Source of the DNA: Rhodocyclaceae bacterium
GTDB taxonomy: Bacteria > Pseudomonadota > Gammaproteobacteria > Burkholderiales > Rhodocyclaceae
NCBI GenBank assembly: GCA_023383815.1
Contig: JAHDYG010000014.1
Coordinates: 1 to 64,000, forward strand
Length of the DNA: 64,000 nt
Reading direction: 5' to 3'
The notes beneath the pieces are model-generated. The model had not been told where the DNA came from and did not search any database. It was given only the letters and a program-made list of their open reading frames with translations. Below are positions 37,139-45,524 of this stretch, piece after piece (position 1 is the stretch's first letter; each line of letters opens with the position of its first letter). Both the position numbers and the translations under genes were made by a program.

Positions 37139-38296
37139 ATGCCCTATTTTCCTGCAGCCGTCCGTTCACGCTTGCCGGCGGTCGGCACCACCATCTTCAC
37201 CGTCATGTCGCGCATGGCGCAGGAGGCCGGCGCGATCAATCTCGCGCAGGGCTTTCCGGATTTCAATGCCGAGGACGTTTTGTTCGAGCGGGTCGCGCAC
37301 TGGATGCGTGCCGGACACAACCAGTACGCGCCGATGGCCGGCGTGCAGTCGATGCGTGAGGCCGTCGCCACCAAGATCGAGAGCCTGTATGGCACCCGCT
37401 ACGATCCGGAGACCGAGATCACGGTGACTGCGGGGGCCACCCAGGCGCTCTTTACGGCGGTCGCTGCGCTCGTGCATCCGGGCGACGAGGTCATCGTGTT
37501 CGAACCCGTCTACGACTCCTACGCGCCGTCGATCGAACTGCAGGGCGGTGTGGTCGTGCGCATGCAGCTTGGCGCCCCGCACTACCGGCCGGACTGGGAG
37601 GCGGTCGCCGCCGCGATCACGCCGCGCACCCGCATGATCATGATCAACTCGCCGCACAATCCGACGGCGACCGTGTGGTCTCGCGCGGATCTCGATCGAC
37701 TGGCTGCGCTCGTGCGCGACACCGGTATCGTCATCGTCTCCGACGAGGTCTATGAGCACATCGTCTTCGATGGGCTGGCCCATGAAAGCTGTGCGCGTCA
37801 TCCCGAACTGGCCGCGCGCACGCTGGTCGTGTCGAGCCTGGGCAAGACCTACCACATCACCGGCTGGAAGGTCGGCTACGTCGTCGGCCCCCGTGAGCTG
37901 ATGACCGAGTTCCGAAAGGTGCATCAGTTCAACGTATTCACCGTGAACACCCCGGTGCAACTCGCGCTCGCCGAGTACATGGCGGATGCCTCGCGCCACC
38001 AGGGGCTGGCGGCCTTCTACCAGGCCAAGCGCGACTTCTTCACGGCGGCGATGGCCGGCTCGCGCTTCGAGCTGCTGCCTTCGCTCGGGACCTACTTCCA
38101 GCTCGCGCGCTACGGTGCGATCTCGGATGAACCCGACACGGTCTTCGTCGAGACCCTCACGCGCGAGATCGGGGTCGCCGCGATTCCGGTGTCGGCCTTC
38201 TTTGCCGATGGACGCGACGAGCGGGTCGTGCGCCTGTGTTTTGCGAAGAACGAGGCGACGCTTGCGGCGGCCTGCGAGCGCCTGCGCGCGGTGTGA
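37139..38296 (+). CDS. Methionine aminotransferase, YbdL-like
   Basis: A 385-residue fold-type I aminotransferase. The PLP lysine is in SSLGKTYHITGWKVGY; INLAQGFPDFN and MINSPHNPTATVW are typical of the kynurenine-aminotransferase/YbdL group, which transaminates 2-keto-4-methylthiobutyrate to methionine. It is divergent from mtnA, 120 bases away, which supports a role in sulfur salvage. The start at 37139 (MPYFPAAVRSRLPAVG) matches the family; the open frame extends upstream without conservation. Confidence 0.88.
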   Translation: MPYFPAAVRSRLPAVGTTIFTVMSRMAQEAGAINLAQGFPDFNAEDVLFERVAHWMRAGHNQYAPMAGVQSMREAVATKIESLYGTRYDPETEITVTAGATQALFTAVAALVHPGDEVIVFEPVYDSYAPSIELQGGVVVRMQLGAPHYRPDWEAVAAAITPRTRMIMINSPHNPTATVWSRADLDRLAALVRDTGIVIVSDEVYEHIVFDGLAHESCARHPELAARTLVVSSLGKTYHITGWKVGYVVGPRELMTEFRKVHQFNVFTVNTPVQLALAEYMADASRHQGLAAFYQAKRDFFTAAMAGSRFELLPSLGTYFQLARYGAISDEPDTVFVETLTREIGVAAIPVSAFFADGRDERVVRLCFAKNEATLAAACERLRAV

Positions 38297-38349
38297 CGCC
38301 AGGTGCGTGATAAGATCGGAACCCCTGTTTCCGACGATTCCATTTCGCC

Positions 38350-38604
38350 GTGCGCAATCTTCTGATCTTCGTTCTCGTTCTCATCGTGATCTGGTGGGTG
38401 CGCCGTGCGCTGGCCAGGCCGCGTGGAGACGGCACGGACGGGGGCGCGCGCGGGCGCCATGAGCCCGGAGCCCACGCGATCACCCCCGAACGGATGGTGG
38501 AGTGCGCGCACTGTGGCGTGCACATTCCGGAAAGTGAAGGCGTGCGCGAGGGCGGGCATTTCTTCTGTTCCGATGAGCATCGCCGGCTCGGCGTGCGGCC
38601 CTGA
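38350..38604 (+). CDS. PP0621-family small membrane protein with zinc-ribbon-like motif
   Basis: An 84-residue protein with one N-terminal membrane helix (NLLIFVLVLIVIWWV), a charged linker, and a C-terminal CAHCGVHIPESEG ... FFCSDEHRRLG segment whose cysteines and histidines resemble a treble-clef or zinc ribbon. It starts with GTG. In many betaproteobacteria this gene precedes pilS and pilR, as here, so a role in pilus regulation or assembly is plausible, but no function is established. Confidence 0.8.
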   Translation: MRNLLIFVLVLIVIWWVRRALARPRGDGTDGGARGRHEPGAHAITPERMVECAHCGVHIPESEGVREGGHFFCSDEHRRLGVRP

Positions 38605-38631
38605 CCGTATTGCAGCGGGGGCTGGCGAGTC

Positions 38632-40182
38632 GTGGTCTATCCCCTACCGGACCCTGCGCAGCTGCGACTGCAGCGGTACTTCAACGTATTCCGGCTGATC
38701 GTCGCCGGTATCTTCCTCGTGCTCGGGCGCGAGCTCAACCTGGGTGACGAGGCGCCACGCGTATTCGTTGGCGCCACGGTTGCCTATCTCGCCTGCGTGC
38801 TGGCTCTGGGTTTTCCCGACGCGATCCGGCGCTTCGGGTTCGATCGGCTGATCTCGATCCAGGTCGTCGTCGACGTCACCGTGCTGGCCCTCATCATGTC
38901 GGTCAGCGGCGGTTTCCGAAGCGGCATGCCCGTGATGATGCTGGTGTATCTGGCTGCCGCCGGGCTCGTTGCGGAAGGGCGGATGGTCCTGTTCTTCGCA
39001 GCCTTCGCGACGGTTGCGGTGTTGTTCGAGAATGCGATGCGCTCCTACGTGCAGACCAACCCGGCCGAGTTCGTTCAGGTCGGGATCACCTGCATCGGGT
39101 TCTTTGCGATTGCGTTCACGGCGCGGCTGCTTGCGATGCGGGCGAAGGCCAGCGAATCGCTGGCGGTGCAGCGTGGGGAGGCGCTCGGCCGTCAGCAGGC
39201 GATCAACGAACGGATCATCGAGGATCTGCAGGACGGCGTGCTCGTGATGAATGCGGACGGGCGACTGAGACAGTCCAATCCCCGTGCATCGTATCTGCTC
39301 GGGAGCGTGCTTGCCGAAGGGATGAACCTGACCGAGGTGGATCCGCTCTTTGCGGAATGTGCGGCGCGCTGCGCCGGCCCCCACGGGACTTTGCTGCGTC
39401 TTGGAGCGGAAGGCAGGATGCTGCGCTGCCGTGCCGTACACGCGAGCAGTCCTGAAGGGCGGAACGGGGATGTGGTGCTCTATCTCACCGATTTCGAGGA
39501 GATCCAGAAGCAGATCCAGCAACACAAGCTGGCGGCGCTCGGGCGCCTGACGGCGAGCATGGCACACGAGATCCGCAACCCTCTGTCCGCTGTGACACAG
39601 GCGGCCGATCTGATGGCGGAAGAGAAGCGCGGCGATGTGCAGGAGCGCCTGATCCGCATCATCAACGACAACGCACGCCGGATCGAGCGAATGGTGCGCG
39701 AAGTGCTCGCGCTTGGACGACGCGATGCGCTCATGCGTGAGGCGCTTCCACTCGCGGCCTTTGTCGAAGGCATGATCGACGAGCTGGCGGTTCGTGATGC
39801 GGGCGAACGGGATGTCTTTCGCGTCGAGATCGACCGGGAGGCGACGCTTGCGGTTGACCGGGCACATCTGCACCAGATTCTCGGCAACCTGATCGGAAAT
39901 GCGCGCCGTTACTGCAGCGGGGGGCCGGGTTCGATCCGGCTCTTCGTCACCGGGTCGGCACGCGAGCGCATCGCCCTGCACGTCGTCGACGATGGTCCCG
40001 GGGTCTCCCCAGAGCAGCGCGCCCACATGTTCGAACCCTTCTTCACGACCGACCCGAAGGGGATCGGGCTCGGAATGTACATCGCCCGTGAGCTTGCCGA
40101 GGCAAACGATGCGAATCTCGAATTGCTCGATGAGCAAGGGGGCGGAGCCCATTTCGTATTGACCGGACGGAGCCAGCCATGA
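38632..40182 (+). CDS. pilS: Sensor histidine kinase PilS
   Basis: A 516-residue kinase with six N-terminal membrane helices (about residues 20-165), a PAS-like domain (IIEDLQDGVLVMNADGR), the dimerisation-phosphotransfer helix LTASMAHEIRNPLS with the phosphorylated histidine, and the ATPase domain (NLIGNARRYC, DDGPGVSPEQ, GIGLGMYIARELAE). In Pseudomonas, PilS senses pilin in the membrane through these helices. It starts at GTG 38632 and overlaps pilR by 4 bases. The pilin gene it presumably controls is 5 kb downstream. Confidence 0.92.
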   Translation: MVYPLPDPAQLRLQRYFNVFRLIVAGIFLVLGRELNLGDEAPRVFVGATVAYLACVLALGFPDAIRRFGFDRLISIQVVVDVTVLALIMSVSGGFRSGMPVMMLVYLAAAGLVAEGRMVLFFAAFATVAVLFENAMRSYVQTNPAEFVQVGITCIGFFAIAFTARLLAMRAKASESLAVQRGEALGRQQAINERIIEDLQDGVLVMNADGRLRQSNPRASYLLGSVLAEGMNLTEVDPLFAECAARCAGPHGTLLRLGAEGRMLRCRAVHASSPEGRNGDVVLYLTDFEEIQKQIQQHKLAALGRLTASMAHEIRNPLSAVTQAADLMAEEKRGDVQERLIRIINDNARRIERMVREVLALGRRDALMREALPLAAFVEGMIDELAVRDAGERDVFRVEIDREATLAVDRAHLHQILGNLIGNARRYCSGGPGSIRLFVTGSARERIALHVVDDGPGVSPEQRAHMFEPFFTTDPKGIGLGMYIARELAEANDANLELLDEQGGGAHFVLTGRSQP

Positions 40183-41564
40183 AAGAGGCGAACGATCGAC
40201 GTGCCAGACCGGAGAGTGCCTCGGTGCTCGTCGTGGACGACGAAGACGACATCCGCGAGTTGATCGAATTGTCGCTCCTGCGCCTGGGTGTGGCCTGCGA
40301 CACGGCGGCCAGCCTCGGGCAGGCGCGCGACATGCTGGCGCAGCGTTCCTATCGACTGTGCCTGACCGACATGCGGCTTGGGGACGGGGATGGTCTGGAG
40401 CTCGTCGCGCACATTCAGGCCCATCATCCAGGCCTGCCGGTCGCGATCATCTCGGCCTACGGCAGCATGGAAACCGCGATCCGTGCGCTCAAGCTCGGGG
40501 CCTTCGATTTCGTCACCAAACCGATCGAACTCAAGGAGCTGCGTGAACTCGTCAAGCATGCCCTGAAGCTCGCGCCCGCGTCGGCGCCGGTAGCGACGGA
40601 GGAGGTTGGCGCGCGGGAGCTGATCGGGCACTCCCCGGCGATTGTGCAGTTGCGCAGCCAGATCGGGAAGCTTGCCCGCAGCCAGGCACCGGTTTTCATC
40701 CACGGGGAATCGGGTACCGGAAAGGAGGTGATCGCACGCCTCATCCACAAGCTCGGCCCGCGCGCGGCGGGTCCGTTCATCCCGGTGAACTGCGGGGCGA
40801 TTCCGGCGGATCTGATGGAGAGCGAGTTCTTCGGATACCAGAAGGGCAGTTTTTCGGGTGCGGTCGCCGCGAAGGAGGGGCTCTTCCATGCGGCCCACGG
40901 TGGAACGCTGTTTCTCGATGAGGTAGCCGAGTTGCCCCTGGCCATGCAGGTCAAGCTGCTGCGCGTGATCCAGGAGCGCTCGGTGCGCCCGATCGGGGCA
41001 CAGGTCGAAGAGCCGGTGGACGTGCGGATCCTGTCCGCCTCGCACCGGGATCTCGGACAGTGGGTCGCGGAGGGGCGCTTTCGTCAGGATCTCTTCTTCC
41101 GGGTGAACGTCATCACGCTGCACGTGCCACCGCTACGTGAGCGTGGGGAGGATGTCGTCGAGCTTGCCGGGCACATCCTGCGCCGGCTGGCAGAGCGTGA
41201 CGGCGGCGTGCCGCGGCGACTCGGCGCCGAGGCAAAGACCTGCCTTCTGCGTCATTCGTTTCCGGGCAATGTCCGGGAGCTCGAAAACCTGCTCGAACGG
41301 GCTTGTGCCTTGAGCGATTCAGAAGTGATCGAGGCGTGTGACGTCGATCTGCAGGCAGCCGATGGGCTCACGACCACGTGGCTCGAAGGCGATCTGATGC
41401 GCGACGTCGCGGACCCAGAGTGTGGACCGCTCGATGACGATGAACGCAGCCGCGTGCTGCGCATGCTTGCCGATACCCGCTGGAACCGGTCCGAGGCGGC
41501 GCGCCGCCTCGGGCTGACCTTGCGCCAGTTGCGCTACCGGCTGCACAAGTGGGGCATCGAGTAG
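40179..41564 (+). CDS. pilR: Sigma-54-dependent response regulator PilR
   Basis: A 461-residue NtrC-family activator. The receiver domain has the acidic pair DD and the phosphorylated D64 (LTDMRLGDG). The AAA+ domain has Walker A HGESGTGKE and the sigma-54 contact loop GSFSGA, a variant of GAFTGA often seen in PilR. The Fis-type HTH (RRLGLTLRQLRYRLHKWGI) ends the protein. It should activate pilA, whose sigma-54 promoter and upstream palindromes are in this window. Confidence 0.94.
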   Translation: MKEANDRRARPESASVLVVDDEDDIRELIELSLLRLGVACDTAASLGQARDMLAQRSYRLCLTDMRLGDGDGLELVAHIQAHHPGLPVAIISAYGSMETAIRALKLGAFDFVTKPIELKELRELVKHALKLAPASAPVATEEVGARELIGHSPAIVQLRSQIGKLARSQAPVFIHGESGTGKEVIARLIHKLGPRAAGPFIPVNCGAIPADLMESEFFGYQKGSFSGAVAAKEGLFHAAHGGTLFLDEVAELPLAMQVKLLRVIQERSVRPIGAQVEEPVDVRILSASHRDLGQWVAEGRFRQDLFFRVNVITLHVPPLRERGEDVVELAGHILRRLAERDGGVPRRLGAEAKTCLLRHSFPGNVRELENLLERACALSDSEVIEACDVDLQAADGLTTTWLEGDLMRDVADPECGPLDDDERSRVLRMLADTRWNRSEAARRLGLTLRQLRYRLHKWGIE

Positions 41565-41581
41565 CCCCACTTCCGAGTCGC

Positions 41582-43084
41582 TCAGTCGTCGCCGAAGCGG
41601 ATGCCCTGTGCGAGGGGCAGGGCGCGTGAATAATTGATGGTGTTGGTCGCGCGGCGCATGTAGGCCTTCCACGCGTCGGAGCCGGATTCGCGCCCGCCAC
41701 CGGTTTCCTTCTCGCCGCCGAAGGCACCGCCGATCTCGGCGCCTGACGTGCCGATGTTGACGTTCGCGATTCCGCAGTCCGATCCGGAGGCGGCCAGGAA
41801 TTGCTCGGCTTCGCGCAGGTCGTTGGTGAAGATTGCAGACGAAAGCCCCTGGGGGACTGCGTTCTGAAGCGCGATCGCCTGCTCCAGCGTGTCATAGCCG
41901 AGCACGTACAGGATGGGCGCGAAGGTCTCATGGTGTACGCAGGGGGACTGTTCCGGCATCTCCACGATCGCGGGGGTGACGTAGAAGCCCTCGGGGTAGC
42001 GATCCTGCAGGGTGCGCGCGCCGCCGCTGACGCTGCCGCCCTCGGCGCGGGCCTGCCCGAGTGCTGCCTGCATCGCGTCGAATGCAGCCCGGTCGATCAG
42101 CGGGCCGAGCAGGGTGTCCGCTTCGAGCGGGCTGCCGATGCGGATGCTGGCGTACGCTTTCTTGAGTCGCGCGACAAGGGCCTCGCGAACCTCGTGGTGC
42201 ACGATCAGGCGCCGTGTGGTCGTGCAGCGCTGCCCGGCGGTGCCGACGGCGCCGAAGAGGATCGCGCGCGTGGCCAGATCGAGATCCGCGCTGGGGGTGA
42301 CGATGATCGCGTTGTTGCCGCCCAGTTCCAGCAGCGAGCGGCCGAAGCGCGCAGCAACCCGTGGGCCGACCTCGCGCCCCATGCGTGTCGAGCCGGTGGC
42401 CGAGACGAGCGCCACACGCCGGTCGTCGACGAGCCGCATGCCGGCGTCCCTGCCCCCGATCACAACCTGCGACAAGCCTTGCGGGGCATCGCCGAAGCGT
42501 ACGAGCGCACGCTCGAAGAGCGCCTGGCAAGCAAGCGCCGTGAGTGGCGTCTTCTCGGACGGTTTCCACACCACCGAATTGCCGCACACGAGCGCGAGCG
42601 CAGCATTCCATGACCACACCGCAACCGGAAAATTGAAGGCACTGATCACGCCGACGACGCCGAGTGGGTGCCAGGTTTCCATCATCCGGTGCCCCGGTCG
42701 TTCGGAGGCAATGACCAGGCCGTGGAGCTGGCGCGACAGGCCGACCGCAAAATCGCAGATGTCGATCATCTCCTGCACTTCGCCCTGGCCTTCGGCAAGA
42801 ATCTTGCCGGCCTCGACCGACACGAGCCGTCCGAGCGCGTCCTTGTGGGTGCGCAGTTCCTCGCCCAGCAGGCGCACGAGTTCTCCGCGGCGCGGCGCGG
42901 GAACGTCGCGCCAGACCTCGAAGGCCGCCCGCGCGCGCGCGACGGCCGCGTCAATCTGCGTGGGGCCCTGCTCGGCAAGGCGTGCAACCGGCGTGCCGTC
43001 GATCGGAGTGCGTACTTCGAGCGTGCCTTGCTGCAAGCTGTCGGTGGTGAGTCCGAACGGTTCGATCAGATCCCTGATGTCCAT
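41582..43084 (-). CDS. Aldehyde dehydrogenase, ALDH7/AmaB-like
   Basis: A 500-residue NAD-dependent aldehyde dehydrogenase. The nucleophile is in GTAGQRCTTTRRL, the general-base glutamate in SLLELGGNNAII, and NFPVAVWSWN is the family signature. It most resembles the ALDH7 group, whose bacterial member AmaB oxidises L-2-aminoadipate-6-semialdehyde (piperideine-6-carboxylate) in lysine or pipecolate breakdown. The start at 43084 follows a GGAGACC site. It is last in an operon after the ThDP enzyme and XRE-cupin regulator. Confidence 0.87.
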   Translation of the reverse strand: MDIRDLIEPFGLTTDSLQQGTLEVRTPIDGTPVARLAEQGPTQIDAAVARARAAFEVWRDVPAPRRGELVRLLGEELRTHKDALGRLVSVEAGKILAEGQGEVQEMIDICDFAVGLSRQLHGLVIASERPGHRMMETWHPLGVVGVISAFNFPVAVWSWNAALALVCGNSVVWKPSEKTPLTALACQALFERALVRFGDAPQGLSQVVIGGRDAGMRLVDDRRVALVSATGSTRMGREVGPRVAARFGRSLLELGGNNAIIVTPSADLDLATRAILFGAVGTAGQRCTTTRRLIVHHEVREALVARLKKAYASIRIGSPLEADTLLGPLIDRAAFDAMQAALGQARAEGGSVSGGARTLQDRYPEGFYVTPAIVEMPEQSPCVHHETFAPILYVLGYDTLEQAIALQNAVPQGLSSAIFTNDLREAEQFLAASGSDCGIANVNIGTSGAEIGGAFGGEKETGGGRESGSDAWKAYMRRATNTINYSRALPLAQGIRFGDD

Positions 43085-43116
43085 GAATGGTGGTCTCCTG
43101 TAGTGGAATGGCACGT

Positions 43117-44790
43117 TCAGCCGCGCAGGGCGGACAGCGTGCTGCGGGTGGTGATCTGCTCTGGATCGACGCGCAGTTCGAGCAGTGCGACCCTGCCGCT
43201 TGCGAGTGCACGTTCAAGCGCAGGAGCGAATTCCGTCGTTTGCGCAACCACGTCGCCGTACGCGCCGAAGGCCGTTGCAAACGCTGCAAAATCCGGATTG
43301 ACGAGCGTCGTCGCGATGGTGCGTCCGGGGAAGCTGCGCTCCTGATGCATGCGGATCGTCCCGTACATGCCGTTGTTGACGACGAGGATCAGCGGGCGAG
43401 CGCCGTACTGGACTGCGGTCGCGAGTTCCTGCCCGTTCATCAGGAAATCCCCGTCGCCGGCAAACGCGAGCACGCTGCGATTGGGCTCGCGCAGGCTGGC
43501 GGCGATCGCAGCCGGGACGCCGTAGCCCATCGCGCCCGACAGTGGCGCGAGCTGGCTCGGATAGTGGCGGAAGCAATGAAAGCGCTGTGGCCAGCCCGTG
43601 TAGTTTCCGGCGCCATTGCAGACGATCGTGTCTTCGGGAAGGCGGGCGGCGAGTACGCGCATCACCGCGCCCAGATCGAGCGCGCCCGGGTACGAAGCTG
43701 GTGTGGCGTTGCGCTCCTGTTCGGCGCGCGCACTGTGCATCCAGTCGAGCCAGGGCAGTGGGGTACGGGTCGGGAGGAGGGCGCCGAGCCGGGTGGCGAA
43801 GGCATTCACCCCGGCGGCAATCGCCAGGGTCGGCTGGTAGGTCTGATGCAGGACCTCTGGATCGGAATGCACGAGCACGAGCGTCTGGCGCGGAGCCGGC
43901 GCCTCGATCAAGGTGTAGCCGTTCGTGGTCATCTCGTCGAGGCGGGCACCGACGGCGAGCACGAGATCGGCGTTGCGCACGCGTGCGGCGAGCGTCGGGC
44001 TTGCCGAGGTGCCGAGTTCCCCGACGTAGCACGGGTGCGCGTTGTCGAAGATGTCCTGGCGGCGAAACGCGGCGGCAACCGGTAACGACCAGCGATGGGC
44101 GAAGTCGGCGAGCGCTGCACGCGCTTCGGGCTTCCATCCGCCCGCGCCGACGATCATCAGCGGAGCGCGGGCCGATTCGAGCAGGCCGCCCAGGCGTTCG
44201 AGCGCGGCGGGGTCGGGTTGCGGTTCGTAGGTCGCGACCGGCCTGGGGGGCGAAGCATCGGTTTCTTCCGCGAGAACGTCTTCCGGCAGTGCGATGACGA
44301 CGGGTCCGGGACGCCCGCTCGTCGCGACCTGCCAGGCACGGGCGAGGATCTCGGGGATGCGGGCAGCCGCTTCGAGCTGGGTCGCCCACTTGGCGATCGG
44401 GCCGAACATCTGCCGGTAGTCGATCTCCTGAAAGGCTTCGCGGCCCAGCTCCGGGCGTCCGACCTGGCCGATGAAGAGGATCATCGGCGTCGAATCCTGG
44501 CGGGCGGTATGGACGCCGATCGAGGCGTTCGTCGCGCCCGGTCCGCGGGTGACGAAGCAGATTCCGGGTCGGCCGGTCAGCTTGCCCCAGGCTTCGGCCA
44601 TGAAGGCGGCACCGCCTTCCTGGCGGCAGGTCACCAGGCGGAATCGGTCTTCGACGTCATGCAGGGCGTCGAGAACCGGGAGATAGCTTTCGCCCGGCAC
44701 ACAGAAGGCGGTGTCGGCTCCGAGCGCAAGCAGGCTGTCGACGAGCAGTCGCGCGCCGTTGCGCGGGTGCGGATCCATGGTGGGGGTCAT
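43117..44790 (-). CDS. Thiamine diphosphate-dependent enzyme, acetolactate synthase-like
   Basis: A 557-residue enzyme of the ALS/benzoylformate decarboxylase family. The activating glutamate is in TCRQEGGAAFMAEAWG. The C-terminal ThDP and Mg site is GDGDFLMNGQELATA, ending at NNGMYG. It lacks an adjacent small regulatory subunit, so it is probably not the biosynthetic acetolactate synthase. Its place between an XRE-cupin regulator (4-base overlap) and an aldehyde dehydrogenase points to a catabolic 2-oxoacid decarboxylase or lyase giving an aldehyde. Confidence 0.85.
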   Translation of the reverse strand: MTPTMDPHPRNGARLLVDSLLALGADTAFCVPGESYLPVLDALHDVEDRFRLVTCRQEGGAAFMAEAWGKLTGRPGICFVTRGPGATNASIGVHTARQDSTPMILFIGQVGRPELGREAFQEIDYRQMFGPIAKWATQLEAAARIPEILARAWQVATSGRPGPVVIALPEDVLAEETDASPPRPVATYEPQPDPAALERLGGLLESARAPLMIVGAGGWKPEARAALADFAHRWSLPVAAAFRRQDIFDNAHPCYVGELGTSASPTLAARVRNADLVLAVGARLDEMTTNGYTLIEAPAPRQTLVLVHSDPEVLHQTYQPTLAIAAGVNAFATRLGALLPTRTPLPWLDWMHSARAEQERNATPASYPGALDLGAVMRVLAARLPEDTIVCNGAGNYTGWPQRFHCFRHYPSQLAPLSGAMGYGVPAAIAASLREPNRSVLAFAGDGDFLMNGQELATAVQYGARPLILVVNNGMYGTIRMHQERSFPGRTIATTLVNPDFAAFATAFGAYGDVVAQTTEFAPALERALASGRVALLELRVDPEQITTRSTLSALRG

Positions 44791-45443
44791 GCAGACGCTC
44801 CGTTGGTTGGAGAGGCCTCCGGCGCGTCGGCCCCGGTCGGTTCGGGAAGCGGCTCCGGCTGGGTGCTCACCCACAACAGGCGTGCGTCCTGCGGGCCGAC
44901 GCTCACGACGCGGTGCCCCATGCGGCTGTCGAGATAGAAGCTGTCTCCTTCGGCAAGTCGCTCGGGCCGGTAGTACTCGGTGTGAAGCTCGATCTCGCCC
45001 GAGAGGACATGCACGAACTCTTCGCCGGGATGCCGGCTCCACTCTTCCGGCGGATCTTCGGGCCGTGCGTGGACCGTCGTCACGAAGGGCATCATCTGCT
45101 TGTGCGCAAGCTCCCCGCACAGCAGTTCATGCACGCACCACGGCGTCGGGTGGGCCTGGCCCTCGCCGCGACGGCAGATGCTGCGGCGACCGCTGCCCAT
45201 GTGAGCGACGGGCGATGCAAAAAGCTCCGCGAGGTCGAGCGCCAGCCCGTCGGCAAGCTTCAGCAGGGCGTCGTAGGTGGGCGAGAGCAGTCCGTTCTCG
45301 ATCTTTGACAGCGTCGAGCGGGCCAGTCCGCTCGACTGCGACAGTTGCTCCAGGGTCCAGCCGCGCTCGGTGCGCAGCGCGCGCAGGCGGGCGCCAAGCG
45401 CGCTGGAGGGGTTCGTTCGATCCGGAGTGAACATCGTCGTCAT
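44787..45443 (-). CDS. XRE-family regulator with C-terminal cupin
   Basis: A 218-residue protein: an HTH of the XRE type (residues about 17-72, WTLEQLSQSSGLARSTLSKIENG) and a cupin effector domain with HPGEEFVHVLSGEIEL and YLDSRMGHRVV. This architecture is common in regulators of amine and amino-acid catabolism (PuuR-like). It is first in the operon with the ThDP enzyme and ALDH and divergent from the FAD oxidase, so it likely controls both. The effector is unknown. Confidence 0.9.
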   Translation of the reverse strand: MTTMFTPDRTNPSSALGARLRALRTERGWTLEQLSQSSGLARSTLSKIENGLLSPTYDALLKLADGLALDLAELFASPVAHMGSGRRSICRRGEGQAHPTPWCVHELLCGELAHKQMMPFVTTVHARPEDPPEEWSRHPGEEFVHVLSGEIELHTEYYRPERLAEGDSFYLDSRMGHRVVSVGPQDARLLWVSTQPEPLPEPTGADAPEASPTNGASA

Positions 45444-45475
45444 CGCATCTTGCCTTCATGCACCATTCAGGCGAT

Positions 45476-45513
45476 TATACGGAACAATATTTCGTATAGG
45501 AAACATTCTTTCC
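45476..45513. promoter_or_regulatory. Two adjacent inverted repeats between the XRE-cupin gene and the FAD oxidase
   Basis: TATACG (45476-45481) and CGTATA (45493-45498) form one repeat with 11 intervening bases. GGAAA (45499-45503) and TTTCC (45509-45513) follow immediately as a second, with 5 bases between. Both lie in the 81-bp divergent gap, the second directly before the oxidase ribosome-binding site. They are the likeliest sites for the XRE-cupin regulator. Binding is inferred. Confidence 0.5.
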
Positions 45514-45524
45514 TGGAGATTCCC

